64,000 nucleotides of DNA from assembly GCF_000211415.1 (NCBI RefSeq), contig NZ_GL890780.1, positions 216,179 through 280,178 on the forward strand. Direction: 5' to 3'. Positions within the stretch are counted from its first letter, which is position 1, and the number at the start of each line of letters is the position of its first letter. This stretch comes from Enterobacter mori LMG 25706 (lineage in GTDB: Bacteria > Pseudomonadota > Gammaproteobacteria > Enterobacterales > Enterobacteriaceae). A model generated the notes under the pieces. It had not been told where the DNA came from. It ran no database searches and was given only the letters and a program-made list of their open reading frames with translations. Below are positions 1-9,405 of this stretch, piece by piece. Made by a program: the position numbers and the translations under genes.

Positions 1-7
1 ACCCCAC

Positions 8-28
8 CCCTCTCCCACAGGGAGAGGG
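8..28. repeat. CCCTCTCCC/GGGAGAGGG palindrome, copy 1
   Basis: Perfect 9-bp inverted repeat around a 3-base ACA loop, 12 bases beyond the cysH stop codon. An identical copy lies at 61603-61623 beside the ptsP stop, and variants lie at 21129-21147 and 36001-36023. As RNA it would form a strong GC hairpin at the 3' end of the cysJIH transcript; there is no U-tract, so a processing or stability role is as likely as termination. Confidence 0.75.
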
Positions 29-40
29 AGGAAATGGGAT

Positions 41-775
41 TTACCCTTCGTGCAGCCCGCACTCGCGCTTCAGCCCAAAGAATCGCGTCTCTTCTTCCGC
101 CATTCCTGGTTCCCATTTGCGCGTGGTGTGGGTATCCCCCACCGACAAATAGCCCTGGTCCCACAGCGGATGGTACTTCAGCCCGTGTTTTTGCAGGTAC
201 TGGTACACGGTGCGGTTATCCCAGTCGATGATCGGCAGCACTTTGAACACGCCGCGTTGAACCGCCAGCACCGGTAGCGTAGCGCGGCTTCCCGACTGCT
301 CGCGGCGCAGACCCGCAAACCAGGTCTGAGCCTTCAGCTCTTTCAGCGCGCGGTTCATCGGCTCGACTTTGTTGATCTCATTGTATTTCTCAATGCCCTC
401 AACGCCCTGCTCCCACAGCTTGCCGTAGCGTGCCTCCTGCCAGGCCGCACTTTCCGTCGCGCGGTAGACTTTCAGGTTCAGCTTGAGCTTGTCCGTGAGC
501 TCATCGATAAACTGGTAGGTTTCCGGGAACAGGTAGCCGGTATCGGTGAGGATCACCGGAATGTCCGGGCTGATCTGATTCACCAGATGCAGGCTGACCG
601 CCGCCTGAATACCAAAGCTCGACGACAGCACATAGTCTCCCGGCAGGTTTTCCAGCGCCCACGCCACGCGCCCTTCGGCGTCCAGCTTTTCCAGTTGAGC
701 GTTGGTTTCTGCCAGCGCCAGAATGCGTTCGACTTTTGGCAGGTCATTAAGGGCGTTTAGATCGAGTACGGACAT
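41..775 (-). CDS. cysH: Phosphoadenosine phosphosulfate (PAPS) reductase
   Basis: Reduces PAPS to sulfite with thioredoxin or glutaredoxin as electron donor, the step before sulfite reductase in cytoplasmic sulfate assimilation. The 244-residue protein has the family length. The nucleotide-binding SSSFG motif is at residues 51-55, and the single catalytic cysteine sits in the C-terminal ECGLHEG tail (Cys239), as expected for the bacterial PAPS-type enzyme, which lacks the Fe-S cysteine pairs of APS reductases. It is the last gene of cysJIH, 15 bases after cysI. CysB-dependent control is known for the family operon, but I did not resolve a CysB site. In E. coli K-12 cas genes lie beyond cysH; this window ends before that point. 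Confidence 0.97.
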   Translation of the reverse strand: MSVLDLNALNDLPKVERILALAETNAQLEKLDAEGRVAWALENLPGDYVLSSSFGIQAAVSLHLVNQISPDIPVILTDTGYLFPETYQFIDELTDKLKLNLKVYRATESAAWQEARYGKLWEQGVEGIEKYNEINKVEPMNRALKELKAQTWFAGLRREQSGSRATLPVLAVQRGVFKVLPIIDWDNRTVYQYLQKHGLKYHPLWDQGYLSVGDTHTTRKWEPGMAEEETRFFGLKRECGLHEG

Positions 776-790
776 AATTACCTCTCGTGG

Positions 791-2503
791 TTACTCCCAG
801 AAATCCCGTGCGGGATCGAGTACCGGGCGAATGATGCCCGCACGCACCGTAAAGTCGCCGAAGCCTTCACCCGCTTCGCGCTCTTTCGCCCAGCGCCCGA
901 CAAGCTCGTCGATGGAATCGAGAATTTCCGGTTCCGTAATATTTTCACGGTACATACGCGGAATGCGCGTCCCCATACGATTGCCGCCAAGGTGCACGTT
1001 GTAACGACCCGGCGCTTTGCCAACCAGTCCCAGCTCGGCCAGCATTGCACGACCGCAGCCGTTCGGGCAGCCGGTAACGCGCATCACGATATGCTCGTCC
1101 GGAATACCGTGTTTTTCCAGAATCGCTTCTACCTTGTCAGTAAATGACGGCAGGAAACGTTCCGCTTCGGCCATCGCCAGCGGGCAGGTCGGGAACGACA
1201 CGCAGGCCATCGAGTTTTCACGCTGCGGTTTAACCGCATTCATCAACCCATGATCGCGCGCCAGCTTCTCGATTTTAGCCTTCTGGCTCTCCGGCACGCC
1301 GGCAATGATGAGATTCTGGTTGGCGGTAATGCGGAACTCACCTTTATGGATCTTAGCAATTTCCAGCAGACCGGTTTTCAACGGGCGGCCCGGATAATCC
1401 AGAATACGACCGTTTTCAATAAACAGCGTCAGGTGCCATTTATTGTCGATACCTTTCACCCAGCCAATGCGATCGCCGCGACCGGTGAATTCGTAAGGGC
1501 GGATCGGCTCAAACTTGATGCCTGCGCGACGCTCCACTTCCTCTTTGAACGTCTCTACGCCCACGCGCTCCAGGGTGTATTTGGTTTTCGCGTTTTTACG
1601 GTCGGTACGGTTACCCCAGTCGCGCTGAGTAGTCACTACCGCTTCCGCCACGGCCAGCGTGTGCTCCAGCGGCAGGAAGCCGAACTCGCTCGCGGTGCGG
1701 GCATAGGTTTTCTTGTTACCGTGCTCAATGGACAGGCCGCCGCCCACCAGCAGGTTAACGCCAATCAGCTTGCCGTTTTCGGCAATTGCCACGAAGTTCA
1801 TGTCGTTGGCGTGCAGGTCGATATCGTTCTGCGGCGGGATCACGACAGTAGTTTTAAACTTACGCGGCAGATAGGTCTGGCCAAGGATCGGTTCTTCGTC
1901 CGTGGTCGCGACTTTTTCCTGATCGAGCCAAATCTCTGCGTAGGCGCGGGTGCGCGGCAGCAGGTGCTCAGAGATCTTCTTCGCCCACTCATACGCTTCG
2001 GCGTGCAGCTCGGACTCATACGGGTTCGAGGTGCAAAGCACGTTACGGTTCATGTCGTTGGCGGTTGCCAGCGCGTCCAGCCCGACCGAGTGCAGCATCT
2101 GGTGCACCGGCTTCACGTTCTTCTTCAGAATGCCGTGGAACTGGAAGGTCTGACGGTTGGTCAGGCGGATGCTGCCGTAAATCGTGTTTTCACCCGCGAA
2201 CTTATCGATGGCCTGCCACTGTTTGGTGGTGATCACACCGCCCGGCAAACGGCAGCGCAGCAGCATCGCGTGACGCGGCTCCAGCTTCTGTTCTGCACGC
2301 TCGGCGCGGATGTCGCGGTCGTCCTGCTGATACATACCGTGGAAGCGGATCAGCAGGAAGTTGTCGCCTTTGAAACCGCCGGTCAGACCGTCATTCAAAT
2401 CTTCGGCAATGGTACCGCGCAGGTAGTTGCTCTCTACCTTCATGCGCTCGGCATCAGTCAGTTTGCCTTCGACCACCAGTGGGCCGGGATGTTTTTCGCT
2501 CAT
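791..2503 (-). CDS. cysI: Sulfite reductase (NADPH) hemoprotein beta subunit
   Basis: Catalyses six-electron reduction of sulfite to sulfide on a coupled siroheme and [4Fe-4S] centre, taking electrons from the CysJ flavoprotein. The 570-residue length equals the E. coli protein. Two nitrite/sulfite reductase ferredoxin-like repeats precede the cluster-binding cysteines, visible as [11 protein letters not shown] and GCPNGCG in the C-terminal third. The start codon overlaps the cysJ stop by one base (TAATG), which implies translational coupling and fits the fixed stoichiometry of the cytoplasmic holoenzyme. No missing key residue was seen. Confidence 0.97.
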   Translation of the reverse strand: MSEKHPGPLVVEGKLTDAERMKVESNYLRGTIAEDLNDGLTGGFKGDNFLLIRFHGMYQQDDRDIRAERAEQKLEPRHAMLLRCRLPGGVITTKQWQAIDKFAGENTIYGSIRLTNRQTFQFHGILKKNVKPVHQMLHSVGLDALATANDMNRNVLCTSNPYESELHAEAYEWAKKISEHLLPRTRAYAEIWLDQEKVATTDEEPILGQTYLPRKFKTTVVIPPQNDIDLHANDMNFVAIAENGKLIGVNLLVGGGLSIEHGNKKTYARTASEFGFLPLEHTLAVAEAVVTTQRDWGNRTDRKNAKTKYTLERVGVETFKEEVERRAGIKFEPIRPYEFTGRGDRIGWVKGIDNKWHLTLFIENGRILDYPGRPLKTGLLEIAKIHKGEFRITANQNLIIAGVPESQKAKIEKLARDHGLMNAVKPQRENSMACVSFPTCPLAMAEAERFLPSFTDKVEAILEKHGIPDEHIVMRVTGCPNGCGRAMLAELGLVGKAPGRYNVHLGGNRMGTRIPRMYRENITEPEILDSIDELVGRWAKEREAGEGFGDFTVRAGIIRPVLDPARDFWE

Positions 2504-4308
2504 TAGTAGACATCTCGCTGATAACGGCGCTCTACGCGCAGCTCACTTAAAAATTCATCCGCCGTTTCGGCATCCATACCGCCGAATTCGGCAATCACTT
2601 CCAGCAGTGCCTGCTCAACGTCCTTCGCCATGCGATTGGCGTCGCCGCAGACATAAATGTGGGCACCGTCATTGATCCAGCGCCACAGCTCTGCGCCCTG
2701 TTCGCGCAGTTTGTCTTGTACGTATACTTTTTCTTTCTGGTCGCGGGACCAGGCCAGATCGATGCGGGTCAGTACGCCTTCTTTAACATAGCGCTGCCAT
2801 TCAACCTGGTAGAGGAAATCTTCGGTAAAGTGCGGGTTGCCGAAGAACAGCCAGTTTTTACCCGACGCTTCATCTGCCGCGCGCTGCTGCATAAAGGCGC
2901 GGAACGGCGCAATGCCGGTGCCTGGGCCAATCATGATGACCGGCGTTTCCGGGTTCGCAGGCAGGCGGAAGTTGTCATTGTGCTCAATGAAGACGCGCAC
3001 TTCGCCCTCTTCTTCCACGCGGTCCGCCAGGAAACTTGATGCCCCACCCGCGCGGGCGCGGCCTTCGATGTCGTAGCGCACCACGCCGACGGTAACATGC
3101 ACTTCGCTCTCCACTTCGGCCTGCGAAGAGGCGATGGAGTACAGGCGCGGGGTCAGCGGACGCAGCAGGCCGATCAGCGCATCGGCATCCAGCTGAGCCG
3201 GAGAGAAACGCACCATATCGACAATTGGCGTCGTCGCGGCGTAATGCTGCAGTTTCGCTTTGTCGCCCACCAGCGGCAGCAAGGATTCGCTGCGCGTTAA
3301 GGTGGCGTAATTTTCGACGATATTCGGGGTGTTCACCGTCAGCTCGAAATGCCACTGCAGCGCGTCTGAAAGCGGCTGGGTTTTGCCGTCAATGGTGACA
3401 GGCTCGTCACCCTTCAGCCACAGCAGCTCAACCAGCTCTTTCACCAGCGCCGGATCGTTCTGATACCAGATACCCAGCGCGTCGCCCGGCTGGTAGCGCA
3501 GGCCAGAGTCGCCGAGATCGATCTCGATATGGCGCACGTCTTTTTCCGAGTCGCGGCCGGTAATTTTCTGATTCACCGCCAGGCTTGCCGTCAGCGGTGC
3601 CTCTTTGGTGTACGGGCTGGTGTGAATGTCGTTGACGGCACCCGTTGCGGTGAAGGCGGCCTGCGCCGAGGTCTCTTTCGGCACGCGGGCTTTCAGCACC
3701 TCAACAATGCGGGCACGCCATTCCGCGGCGGCGGTCTGGTACTCGACATCCGCGTCAACGCGGTCCAGCAGGCGATCCGCGCCCAGCTCCGCCAGCTTGC
3801 TGTCGAAGTCTTTACCGGACTGGCAGAAGAATTCATAGGAAGTATCGCCAAGGCCGAACACGGCAAAAGCCGTGCCGTCCAGCTTCGGCGCTTTCTTCGA
3901 GAACAGGAACTTGTGCAGCGCCACCGCTTCTTCAGCGGGTTCACCTTCGCCCTGCGTTGAGGCCACAACCACCAGCAGTTTTTCTGACGCGATTTGTTTA
4001 AATTTATAATCCCCGGCGTTGACCAGGTTCACGTTCAGTTTAGCGGCGAGCAGGTCATCACGCAGCGCTTCGGCCACGCGGCGGGCGTTACCCGTTTGCG
4101 AGGCGGAAATGAGCGTAATGGCAGGAATTTCAACGGCCGTTGCCGGTACACCCGCCACAGCGCCAGGCTGCTGATTGAGCATTCCCCAGAAATAACCGGA
4201 GACCCAGGCAAGCTGAGTGGGAGAAAAATCAGAGGTGGCAGCCTGAAGGCGCGCCAGTTGCTCCGGGTTCAGGGGAAGCAAATTTGAAGGTGGGGCCTGT
4301 GTTGTCAT
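2503..4308 (-). CDS. cysJ: Sulfite reductase (NADPH) flavoprotein alpha subunit
   Basis: Passes electrons from NADPH through FAD and FMN to CysI. The 601 residues show the classical diflavin order: an FMN-binding flavodoxin domain ([13 protein letters not shown] near residue 70), an FAD domain with RLYSIASS in the middle, and an NADPH domain with [12 protein letters not shown] followed by the aromatic C-terminus ending RDVY. It is first in cysJIH. The 307 bases upstream must hold the promoter. The family protein is 599 residues in E. coli, so the length is normal. Confidence 0.97.
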   Translation of the reverse strand: MTTQAPPSNLLPLNPEQLARLQAATSDFSPTQLAWVSGYFWGMLNQQPGAVAGVPATAVEIPAITLISASQTGNARRVAEALRDDLLAAKLNVNLVNAGDYKFKQIASEKLLVVVASTQGEGEPAEEAVALHKFLFSKKAPKLDGTAFAVFGLGDTSYEFFCQSGKDFDSKLAELGADRLLDRVDADVEYQTAAAEWRARIVEVLKARVPKETSAQAAFTATGAVNDIHTSPYTKEAPLTASLAVNQKITGRDSEKDVRHIEIDLGDSGLRYQPGDALGIWYQNDPALVKELVELLWLKGDEPVTIDGKTQPLSDALQWHFELTVNTPNIVENYATLTRSESLLPLVGDKAKLQHYAATTPIVDMVRFSPAQLDADALIGLLRPLTPRLYSIASSQAEVESEVHVTVGVVRYDIEGRARAGGASSFLADRVEEEGEVRVFIEHNDNFRLPANPETPVIMIGPGTGIAPFRAFMQQRAADEASGKNWLFFGNPHFTEDFLYQVEWQRYVKEGVLTRIDLAWSRDQKEKVYVQDKLREQGAELWRWINDGAHIYVCGDANRMAKDVEQALLEVIAEFGGMDAETADEFLSELRVERRYQRDVY

Positions 4309-4615
4309 GCGTCGTTATGTTCCAGTAGCCAAGCGGACTTTAAGCGAATAAATCCAAACTGAAGATAAGGTTAACGGCGAGGATAATAACAATTAAAGAA
4401 GGGATGGAAATAATAAATAACCAAATGGACTAACCTGTTTTACTTATCGTTCTTAACAGTAAAAGCGATTAATTAACCTATTGAAATGTAATACGAAAAT
4501 TAACAAAAAAAAGGGCATATCGCTGCTCCGTACCTATTGAGCCGTTTTAGTTAATGCTAAAAATTGTGCTTTCCGGTACTATGCGGCGGTTTTTTCCGCA
4601 TTACTGAGAGCGATC
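4309..4615. promoter_or_regulatory. Divergent AT-rich intergenic region between cysJ and queD
   Basis: These 307 bases separate two divergent genes, so they carry the cysJIH promoter and the queD promoter. The middle part (about 4330-4520) is clearly AT-rich compared with the flanking genes. A short hairpin TGCGG/CCGCA surrounds a T-run just before queD. CysB binding is expected from knowledge of cysJIH operons, but CysB sites are degenerate and I could not assign one. No small gene was recognised. Confidence 0.5.
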
Positions 4616-4978
4616 ATGTCCACCACACTGTTTAAAGATTTCACCTTCGAAGCCGCCCATCACCTTCCGCATGTCCCTGAAGGGCATAAATGTGGCCGCC
4701 TGCACGGACACTCGTTTATGGTGCGTCTTGAGATCACCGGTGAAGTCGATCCGCATACCGGTTGGATCATGGATTTTGCCGAGCTGAAGGCCGCGTTTAA
4801 GCCGACCTACGATCGTCTGGATCACTACTATCTGAATGATATTCCTGGCCTTGAAAACCCGACCAGCGAAGTGCTGGCAAAATGGATTTGGGATCAGATG
4901 AAGCCGCTGGTGCCGCTGCTGAGCGCGGTGATGATCAAAGAGACCTGCACGGCAGGCTGCGTGTATCGCGGGGAGTGA
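4616..4978 (+). CDS. queD: 6-carboxy-5,6,7,8-tetrahydropterin synthase
   Basis: Converts 7,8-dihydroneopterin triphosphate to 6-carboxytetrahydropterin, the second step of queuosine precursor (preQ0) synthesis. The 120-residue protein has the zinc-binding histidines His15, His30 and His32 ([16 protein letters not shown]) and the catalytic cysteine Cys26 in HKCGR. Length and sequence match the E. coli enzyme (121 residues). It points towards queE, the next enzyme of the path, but on the opposite strand, with a paired REP element between the two 3' ends. Confidence 0.96.
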   Translation: MSTTLFKDFTFEAAHHLPHVPEGHKCGRLHGHSFMVRLEITGEVDPHTGWIMDFAELKAAFKPTYDRLDHYYLNDIPGLENPTSEVLAKWIWDQMKPLVPLLSAVMIKETCTAGCVYRGE

Positions 4979-4983
4979 TGCTT

Positions 4984-5059
4984 GCCGGGTGGCGCTAACG
5001 CTTACCCGGCCTATAAGAGCCTCGAACCCTAGGCCCGGTTAGCGCTAGCGCCACCGGGC
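4984..5059. repeat. Paired REP-like palindromes (BIME-type) between queD and queE
   Basis: The first unit (4984-5010) is GCCGGGTGGCGC...TTACCCGGC and the second (5033-5059) is its inverted form, GCCCGGTTAGCGC...CCACCGGGC, with about 20 bases between. The second unit runs into a T7 run, so it can also terminate queD transcription. Each unit can form its own hairpin and the two can pair with each other. The position between convergent genes is typical of enterobacterial REP elements. Related single units are at 14626, 21078, 26703 and 43221. Confidence 0.8.
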
Positions 5060-5064
5060 TTTTT

Positions 5065-5736
5065 TTATGCAATATTTAGATACTTGTGCGTTTGCATCGA
5101 CAGGCGCCAGTTACGTGCAATACAGGTTTCAATGCACAGGCGCGTCGCGTCGTCTTTCTGACTGATCGGCTGTAGCGCAATGACGCGCTGCTTTTCATCG
5201 GTCAGCGTTGCCAGCAGTTCATCCAGCGCTTCGATATCACGTACGCGCCCTACCGGGTGCTTAATCTCATCCGCCCGTTCCAGTGCCTGAGACAGCACGT
5301 CATACCCGCCGCGCATATTCACTTTTGGCGATACCGTCACCCAGGTGGTGTGTGAACAGCGCACTTCATGGGTGCCGCTGGTTTCAATCTGGCAGCTGTA
5401 GCCGTTCTTTTCGAGCAGCTCGGTCAGCGGCGTCAGATCGTGGATGCAGGGTTCACCGCCGGTGATCACCACGTGGCGCGCCGTCCAGCCCTGACGACCA
5501 ATAATGGCCAGCAGATCTTCTGGACTGCCCGCGCCCCACTTATCGCTCTCTTTGGTTTTCGCCAGTATGCTAAACAGCGACACTTCCCGATCTGCGAGCT
5601 TATCCCACGTATGTTTGGTATCACACCAGGCACAGCCAACCGGGCATCCCTGTAAACGAATGAAAATAGCGGGAACGCCGGTAAAGTAACCCTCGCCTTG
5701 CAGGGTCTGGAACATCTCGTTAATCGGGTACTGCAT
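5065..5736 (-). CDS. queE: 7-carboxy-7-deazaguanine synthase (radical SAM)
   Basis: Radical S-adenosylmethionine enzyme that rearranges 6-carboxytetrahydropterin to 7-carboxy-7-deazaguanine, the step after QueD. From the chosen start it has 223 residues, as in E. coli. Cluster ligands Cys31, Cys35 and Cys38 form a CX3CX2C motif in GCPVGCAWC, and GGEPCIHD follows in the SAM domain. An in-frame ATG two codons upstream (5742) is disfavoured because the GAG of the likely ribosome site directly abuts it, whereas spacing to 5736 is suitable. Confidence 0.96.
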   Translation of the reverse strand: MQYPINEMFQTLQGEGYFTGVPAIFIRLQGCPVGCAWCDTKHTWDKLADREVSLFSILAKTKESDKWGAGSPEDLLAIIGRQGWTARHVVITGGEPCIHDLTPLTELLEKNGYSCQIETSGTHEVRCSHTTWVTVSPKVNMRGGYDVLSQALERADEIKHPVGRVRDIEALDELLATLTDEKQRVIALQPISQKDDATRLCIETCIARNWRLSMQTHKYLNIA

Positions 5737-5790
5737 AGTCATCTCAGTAAAGGGGATAAACGATAAGTATCGCAGATCCCCGCCGGATGG

Positions 5791-6498
5791 TCATGCTCCA
5801 TCGGTGCTTTGCGCGCCAATCGCCGCCATAAAACGCTCGGTAATTTGCTGTGGACGGGTGATTGCGCCGCCGACAACAACCGTATGCGCGCCCAGCGCCA
5901 GGCATCTGGCCGCGCGTTCAGGGGTATCCACGTTGCCTTCGGCAACCACGGGAACCGTCACGGCAGCCAGCACTGCCTTCAGGAACTCGCAGTCATTCTC
6001 AGGAAGCGAATGACCCGCCGTTTCCGCCGTATAGCCGTAAAGCGTGGTGCCGACGCAGTCAAAGCCAAGCGCCTGCGCCGTCACGGCTTCACCCACGGTG
6101 GCGATATCCGCCATCAGCAGTACCGCGGGATACCGTGAGCGGATGCGCGTGACCAGCGTTTCCAGGGATTCCCCACCGGGGCGCTCCCGCGCCGTCGCAT
6201 CAAGCGCTATGATTTCCGGCGAGACGGTCATCAGCTCATCCACCTCTTTCATCGTGGCGGTGATAAACACCTCGCTTTCCGGGTAATCCCGTTTGATGAT
6301 GCCGATAACAGGCAAAGAGACCTGCTGCTTAATGGCCTCAATATCTACCACGCTGTTGGCACGAATGGCGGCGGCCCCGCCCTGCGCCGCCGCCAGCGCC
6401 ATCCGCGACATAATAAACGGGCTGTGCAGCGGTTCATTCTCAAGCGCCTGACAGGAGACGACCAGTTTTCCCTTCAGGTTATCCAGTACAGTTTTCAT
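5791..6498 (-). CDS. nanE: NanE-like N-acylglucosamine-6-phosphate (ManNAc-6-P) 2-epimerase
   Basis: Predicted cytoplasmic TIM-barrel epimerase interconverting N-acetylmannosamine 6-phosphate and N-acetylglucosamine 6-phosphate. At 235 residues it has family length. NanE motifs are visible in order: VSCQ near the N-terminus, GIIKRDY with the catalytic lysine, [24 protein letters not shown] and VVGGAITRP. Its start overlaps the stop of the upstream PTS gene by one base (TAATG), so both are co-translated: the transporter would deliver a 6-phosphate sugar and this enzyme would isomerise it. No nanA, nanK or nanT is present, so this is not the standard sialate operon; it may be a paralogue of a nanE elsewhere. 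The substrate is inferred from family only. Confidence 0.85.
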   Translation of the reverse strand: MKTVLDNLKGKLVVSCQALENEPLHSPFIMSRMALAAAQGGAAAIRANSVVDIEAIKQQVSLPVIGIIKRDYPESEVFITATMKEVDELMTVSPEIIALDATARERPGGESLETLVTRIRSRYPAVLLMADIATVGEAVTAQALGFDCVGTTLYGYTAETAGHSLPENDCEFLKAVLAAVTVPVVAEGNVDTPERAARCLALGAHTVVVGGAITRPQQITERFMAAIGAQSTDGA

Positions 6499-8066
6499 TA
6501 CGATAAGATCTCTTCCACTTCGTTTTTGATAATCGTGACGTGCGGGCCATAAATGACCTGAACACCGTTACCGCGCACGATAACGCCGCGCGCGCCGGTG
6601 GCTTTCAGCGCCGCGTCATTCACTTTGCTGCCGTCCTTCACCGTGACGCGAAGACGCGTAGCGCAGCAGTCCACCTCTTCCAGATTCTCTTTTCCGCCTA
6701 ATCCAGCGATCACCGCAACGGCGCGCTCGCTCTGCGAAAAAGTCACTTCATTGGCCATCGCCTCCTTTTCCCGACCCGGCGTGGCAAAATCGAAGCGGTT
6801 AATCAGGTAGCGGAAGGTGAAGTAATAAAGGAAGAACCACGGCACGCCGACCAGCGGAACGAACATCCAGCTGGTTTTGGCCCCCCCCTGCAAAATGCCG
6901 AACAGCACGAAGTCAATAAAACCGCCCGAGAAGGTTTGTCCGATGGTGATATGCAGCATGTGTGCGAGCATGAACGCCAGCCCGTCAAACAGCGCATGAA
7001 TGACGTAAAGTACCGGCGCAATAAACAGGAAGGAGAACTCGATAGGCTCGGTAATCCCGGCCAGGAACGAGGTTAACGCCGCAGAGAGCAGCAGCCCGGC
7101 AACGCGCCTTTTATTCTCTGGTTTTGCCGTGTGGTACATCGCCAGACAGGCGCCGAGCAGGCCAAACATCATCGTAATGAAGCGCCCGGACATGAATCGT
7201 GACGTGCCTTCGTAAAACTGACGCGTGGTGGGATCGGCCAGCTGGGCGAAGAAGATCCGCTGTGTGCCCTCAACCAAGTGACCGTTGACAATCTCACTGC
7301 CGCCGAGCGCGGTGGTCCAGAACGGCAGATAGAAAATGTGGTGCAAACCAAACGGGCCCAGCATGCGTAAAATGAAGCCGTACAGCAGAGTGCCCAGATA
7401 GCCGGTGGCATCCACCAGCCCGCCGAGACCAAAAATCAGTTTCTGGAAATGCGGCCAAACCACGGTCATGAGCGCGCCGACGAGTATCGCGGCCAGCGAG
7501 CTGATTATGGGGACAAAGCGCGAGCCGCCAAAGAAGCCGAGGAACTGCGGAAGCGCAATTTTATTAAACCGATGATGGAGCGTGCAGGTCACCAGACCAA
7601 TCACCACGCCGCCAAACACGCCGGTTTCCAGCGTCTGAATCCCCAGCGTCATGCCCTGCCCCACGGCACCCGGGTTCGCGTGCGCCAGTTTGCCGGTGAG
7701 GATCAGCAGCGCGTTGATGGTGGCATTCATCACCAGAAACGCGAGAAGCGCCGCCAGCCCAGCCGTGCCCTTATCGCTTTTTGCCAACCCGACGGCAACC
7801 CCAACCGCAAACAACACCGAGAGGTTCGCAAACACAATTGAACCGGCACTGCTCATGATAGTGAAAATGGCCTGAAGCCAGCCCACATCTAAAAACGGAT
7901 AAGCCGCCAGCGTATTCGGATTCGATAACGCACCGCCTATCCCCAGCAGCAGACCCGCCGCGGGCAACACGGCGATGGGCAACATAAAGGACTTACCAAA
8001 GCGCTGCGCTTTTTCAAACCATCCCCCCGAAGAAGCGCCACTGAACATTTGCATCATTTTTTTCAT
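6498..8066 (-). CDS. PTS sugar transporter, EIICB of the glucose/N-acetylglucosamine family
   Basis: Inner-membrane phosphotransferase permease that imports and phosphorylates a hexose or amino sugar. Residues 1 to about 400 form the hydrophobic EIIC domain with the [12 protein letters not shown] active-site loop. The C-terminal EIIB domain carries the phosphocysteine in CATRLR (Cys468). There is no EIIA domain, so it should take phosphate from the separate EIIA-Glc (Crr). Co-translation with a NanE-like epimerase suggests ManNAc or a related amino sugar, but the substrate is not proven. The GGGGAG ribosome site (8067-8072) directly abuts the ATG at 8066 but is 9 bases from an ATG at 8057, so the real protein may start three codons later. 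Two operator-like repeats lie upstream. Confidence 0.88.
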   Translation of the reverse strand: MKKMMQMFSGASSGGWFEKAQRFGKSFMLPIAVLPAAGLLLGIGGALSNPNTLAAYPFLDVGWLQAIFTIMSSAGSIVFANLSVLFAVGVAVGLAKSDKGTAGLAALLAFLVMNATINALLILTGKLAHANPGAVGQGMTLGIQTLETGVFGGVVIGLVTCTLHHRFNKIALPQFLGFFGGSRFVPIISSLAAILVGALMTVVWPHFQKLIFGLGGLVDATGYLGTLLYGFILRMLGPFGLHHIFYLPFWTTALGGSEIVNGHLVEGTQRIFFAQLADPTTRQFYEGTSRFMSGRFITMMFGLLGACLAMYHTAKPENKRRVAGLLLSAALTSFLAGITEPIEFSFLFIAPVLYVIHALFDGLAFMLAHMLHITIGQTFSGGFIDFVLFGILQGGAKTSWMFVPLVGVPWFFLYYFTFRYLINRFDFATPGREKEAMANEVTFSQSERAVAVIAGLGGKENLEEVDCCATRLRVTVKDGSKVNDAALKATGARGVIVRGNGVQVIYGPHVTIIKNEVEEILS

Positions 8067-8079
8067 CTCCCCATTAAAC

Positions 8080-8126
8080 GATGAAAATTTTTACCATATA
8101 AATAATACATAGTGAAAATTATCATC
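8080..8126. promoter_or_regulatory. Candidate operator pair for the RpiR-type regulator
   Basis: Between the divergent PTS and regulator genes lie two 12-bp near-palindromes, TGAAAATTTTTA (8082-8093) and TGAAAATTATCA (8113-8124), each one mismatch from TGAAAATTTTCA. Their starts are 31 bp apart, about three helical turns. Together with flanking bases they form an inverted repeat, GATGAAAATT to AATTATCATC. They sit just upstream of the PTS start, where a bound repressor would cover a promoter. Assignment to the adjacent RpiR protein is inference. Confidence 0.55.
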
Positions 8127-8223
8127 AAAAACCAGGAAGCCGATCATACTTTTTCAAAATGACTGGCATCTTTCCCCTCCTTTCCGCCACACTAGACGCA
8201 GCGAAACACATTAAGGACGTGGC

Positions 8224-9048
8224 ATGTCGGACCATGAAAATCTGCTGCTGAAGCTCCGCCAGGAGGCTTCCGGGTATAGCCCAACGCAACAAAAACTCGG
8301 CGAGTTTGTCCTCAGCGATCCTGCCCGGGTGCTCTACCTGACGATCACTGAACTGGCGCGCGAGAGCCACACCAGCGAGGCCAGCGTCACGCGCCTTTGC
8401 CGGACGCTGGGCTGCAAGGGCTATAACGAATTTAAAATGGCGCTTGCGCTGGATATACAACAGGGTCAGCCCGCGCGTCAGGCGGGGGATGAGATTGATA
8501 ACGTCGTGGATGAGTCGGTGCAGGCTTTGCAGGATACCGCCAGACTCCTCGACCGCACGCTGCTTGAAAAGGCGGCGCTGGCGCTGCATCAGGCCCAATC
8601 CGTGCAGATTTATGGCGTTGCGGCCAGCGCCATCCTCGGGGAGTATCTGCATTACAAACTGTTGCGGCTGGGCAAACCTGCACAGCTGTTTAGCGATATG
8701 CACCGCGCGGCCATGAATGCGACAACGCTTTCGAAAGAGACACTGGTTGTGGCCATCTCCAGTTCGGGTTCAACGCGGGATTTACTCCACGTGGTGAAAC
8801 TTGCCCGCAAGCGCGGCGTTAAGGTTCTGGCACTCAGCAATACACCCCGCAGCCCGCTGGCGTCTCTGAGCGACATGCAGCTGGTTGCCGCCAAACCAGA
8901 AGGTCCCCTTAGCGCAGGCGCACTCAATGCTAAGGTTGGGGTGATGCTGCTGGTCGAGCTGCTGACCACGTCCATGATTGCGCTCGATGGTCATTACGGC
9001 GACGTTAGCCAACAAACAGCCAGCGCCACACTTCCCCTGTTACTCTAA
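8224..9048 (+). CDS. MurR/RpiR family transcriptional regulator
   Basis: DNA-binding regulator that probably senses a phosphosugar and controls the divergent PTS-epimerase operon. The 274 residues show an N-terminal RpiR-type helix-turn-helix (about residues 35-75, LTITELARES followed by SEASVTRLCRTLG) and a C-terminal SIS sugar-isomerase-like ligand domain (about 120-260) with the ISSSGSTRDLL loop. The gene is divergent from its presumed target with a 157-base gap holding operator-like repeats. It is not close enough to MurR or RpiR of E. coli for me to give a symbol. Confidence 0.88.
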   Translation: MSDHENLLLKLRQEASGYSPTQQKLGEFVLSDPARVLYLTITELARESHTSEASVTRLCRTLGCKGYNEFKMALALDIQQGQPARQAGDEIDNVVDESVQALQDTARLLDRTLLEKAALALHQAQSVQIYGVAASAILGEYLHYKLLRLGKPAQLFSDMHRAAMNATTLSKETLVVAISSSGSTRDLLHVVKLARKRGVKVLALSNTPRSPLASLSDMQLVAAKPEGPLSAGALNAKVGVMLLVELLTTSMIALDGHYGDVSQQTASATLPLLL

Positions 9049-9405
9049 AAAACCTTCGCAGGCTAAATAAAACAGCCTGCGATTTATGCCATCTGCTTTT
9101 AGTTAAGCGGTGCTTAAATCATTTATTTGGTAAATGTTTGGTGTAACAAATTATTATATTTCTTACATTTTTAATCACGTTTTCCATTCAAGCACCACCC
9201 ACAAAAAACATTAAATTCAATAGGTTAAAAATTAAATTTTAATAGAGTGAATTTTTACCCTTCCACTAATGTCGAATATATCCACCCGATTTCCTTTCCT
9301 TAAAATAAACTTAAGATACTGTCGGTTTCGGCGATTTATTATTTAAATGCCGTTTACTTTTGCGCGCCTACAATCCGCCTCATCAATCATAATGAGACGG
9401 TATTA
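9049..9405. other. AT-rich intergenic region upstream of the reductase gene
   Basis: These 357 bases contain no convincing gene. A perfect 8-bp-arm hairpin, CGCAGGCT/AGCCTGCG (9057-9081), follows the regulator stop codon and may terminate its transcript despite a poor U-tract. The rest, roughly 9100-9360, is strikingly AT-rich compared with the surrounding genes and includes several A/T homopolymer runs, a composition that favours H-NS binding. A GAGACGG ribosome site precedes the ATG at 9406. I did not find a clear -35/-10 pair. Confidence 0.5.

Noticed and set aside
1-40. Edge of a CRISPR-Cas locus next to cysH, as in E. coli K-12
   Set aside because: The 40 bases before the cysH stop show only a palindromic repeat; no direct repeats with spacers or cas coding sequence are visible.
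1250-2506. 418-codon frame antisense to cysI
   Set aside because: Shadow of a strongly conserved gene with typical codon structure; no independent evidence.
4500-4615. preQ1-type riboswitch upstream of queD
   Set aside because: No preQ1-I or preQ1-II pseudoknot signature could be recognised, and enterobacterial queD is not known to use one; only a small hairpin is visible.
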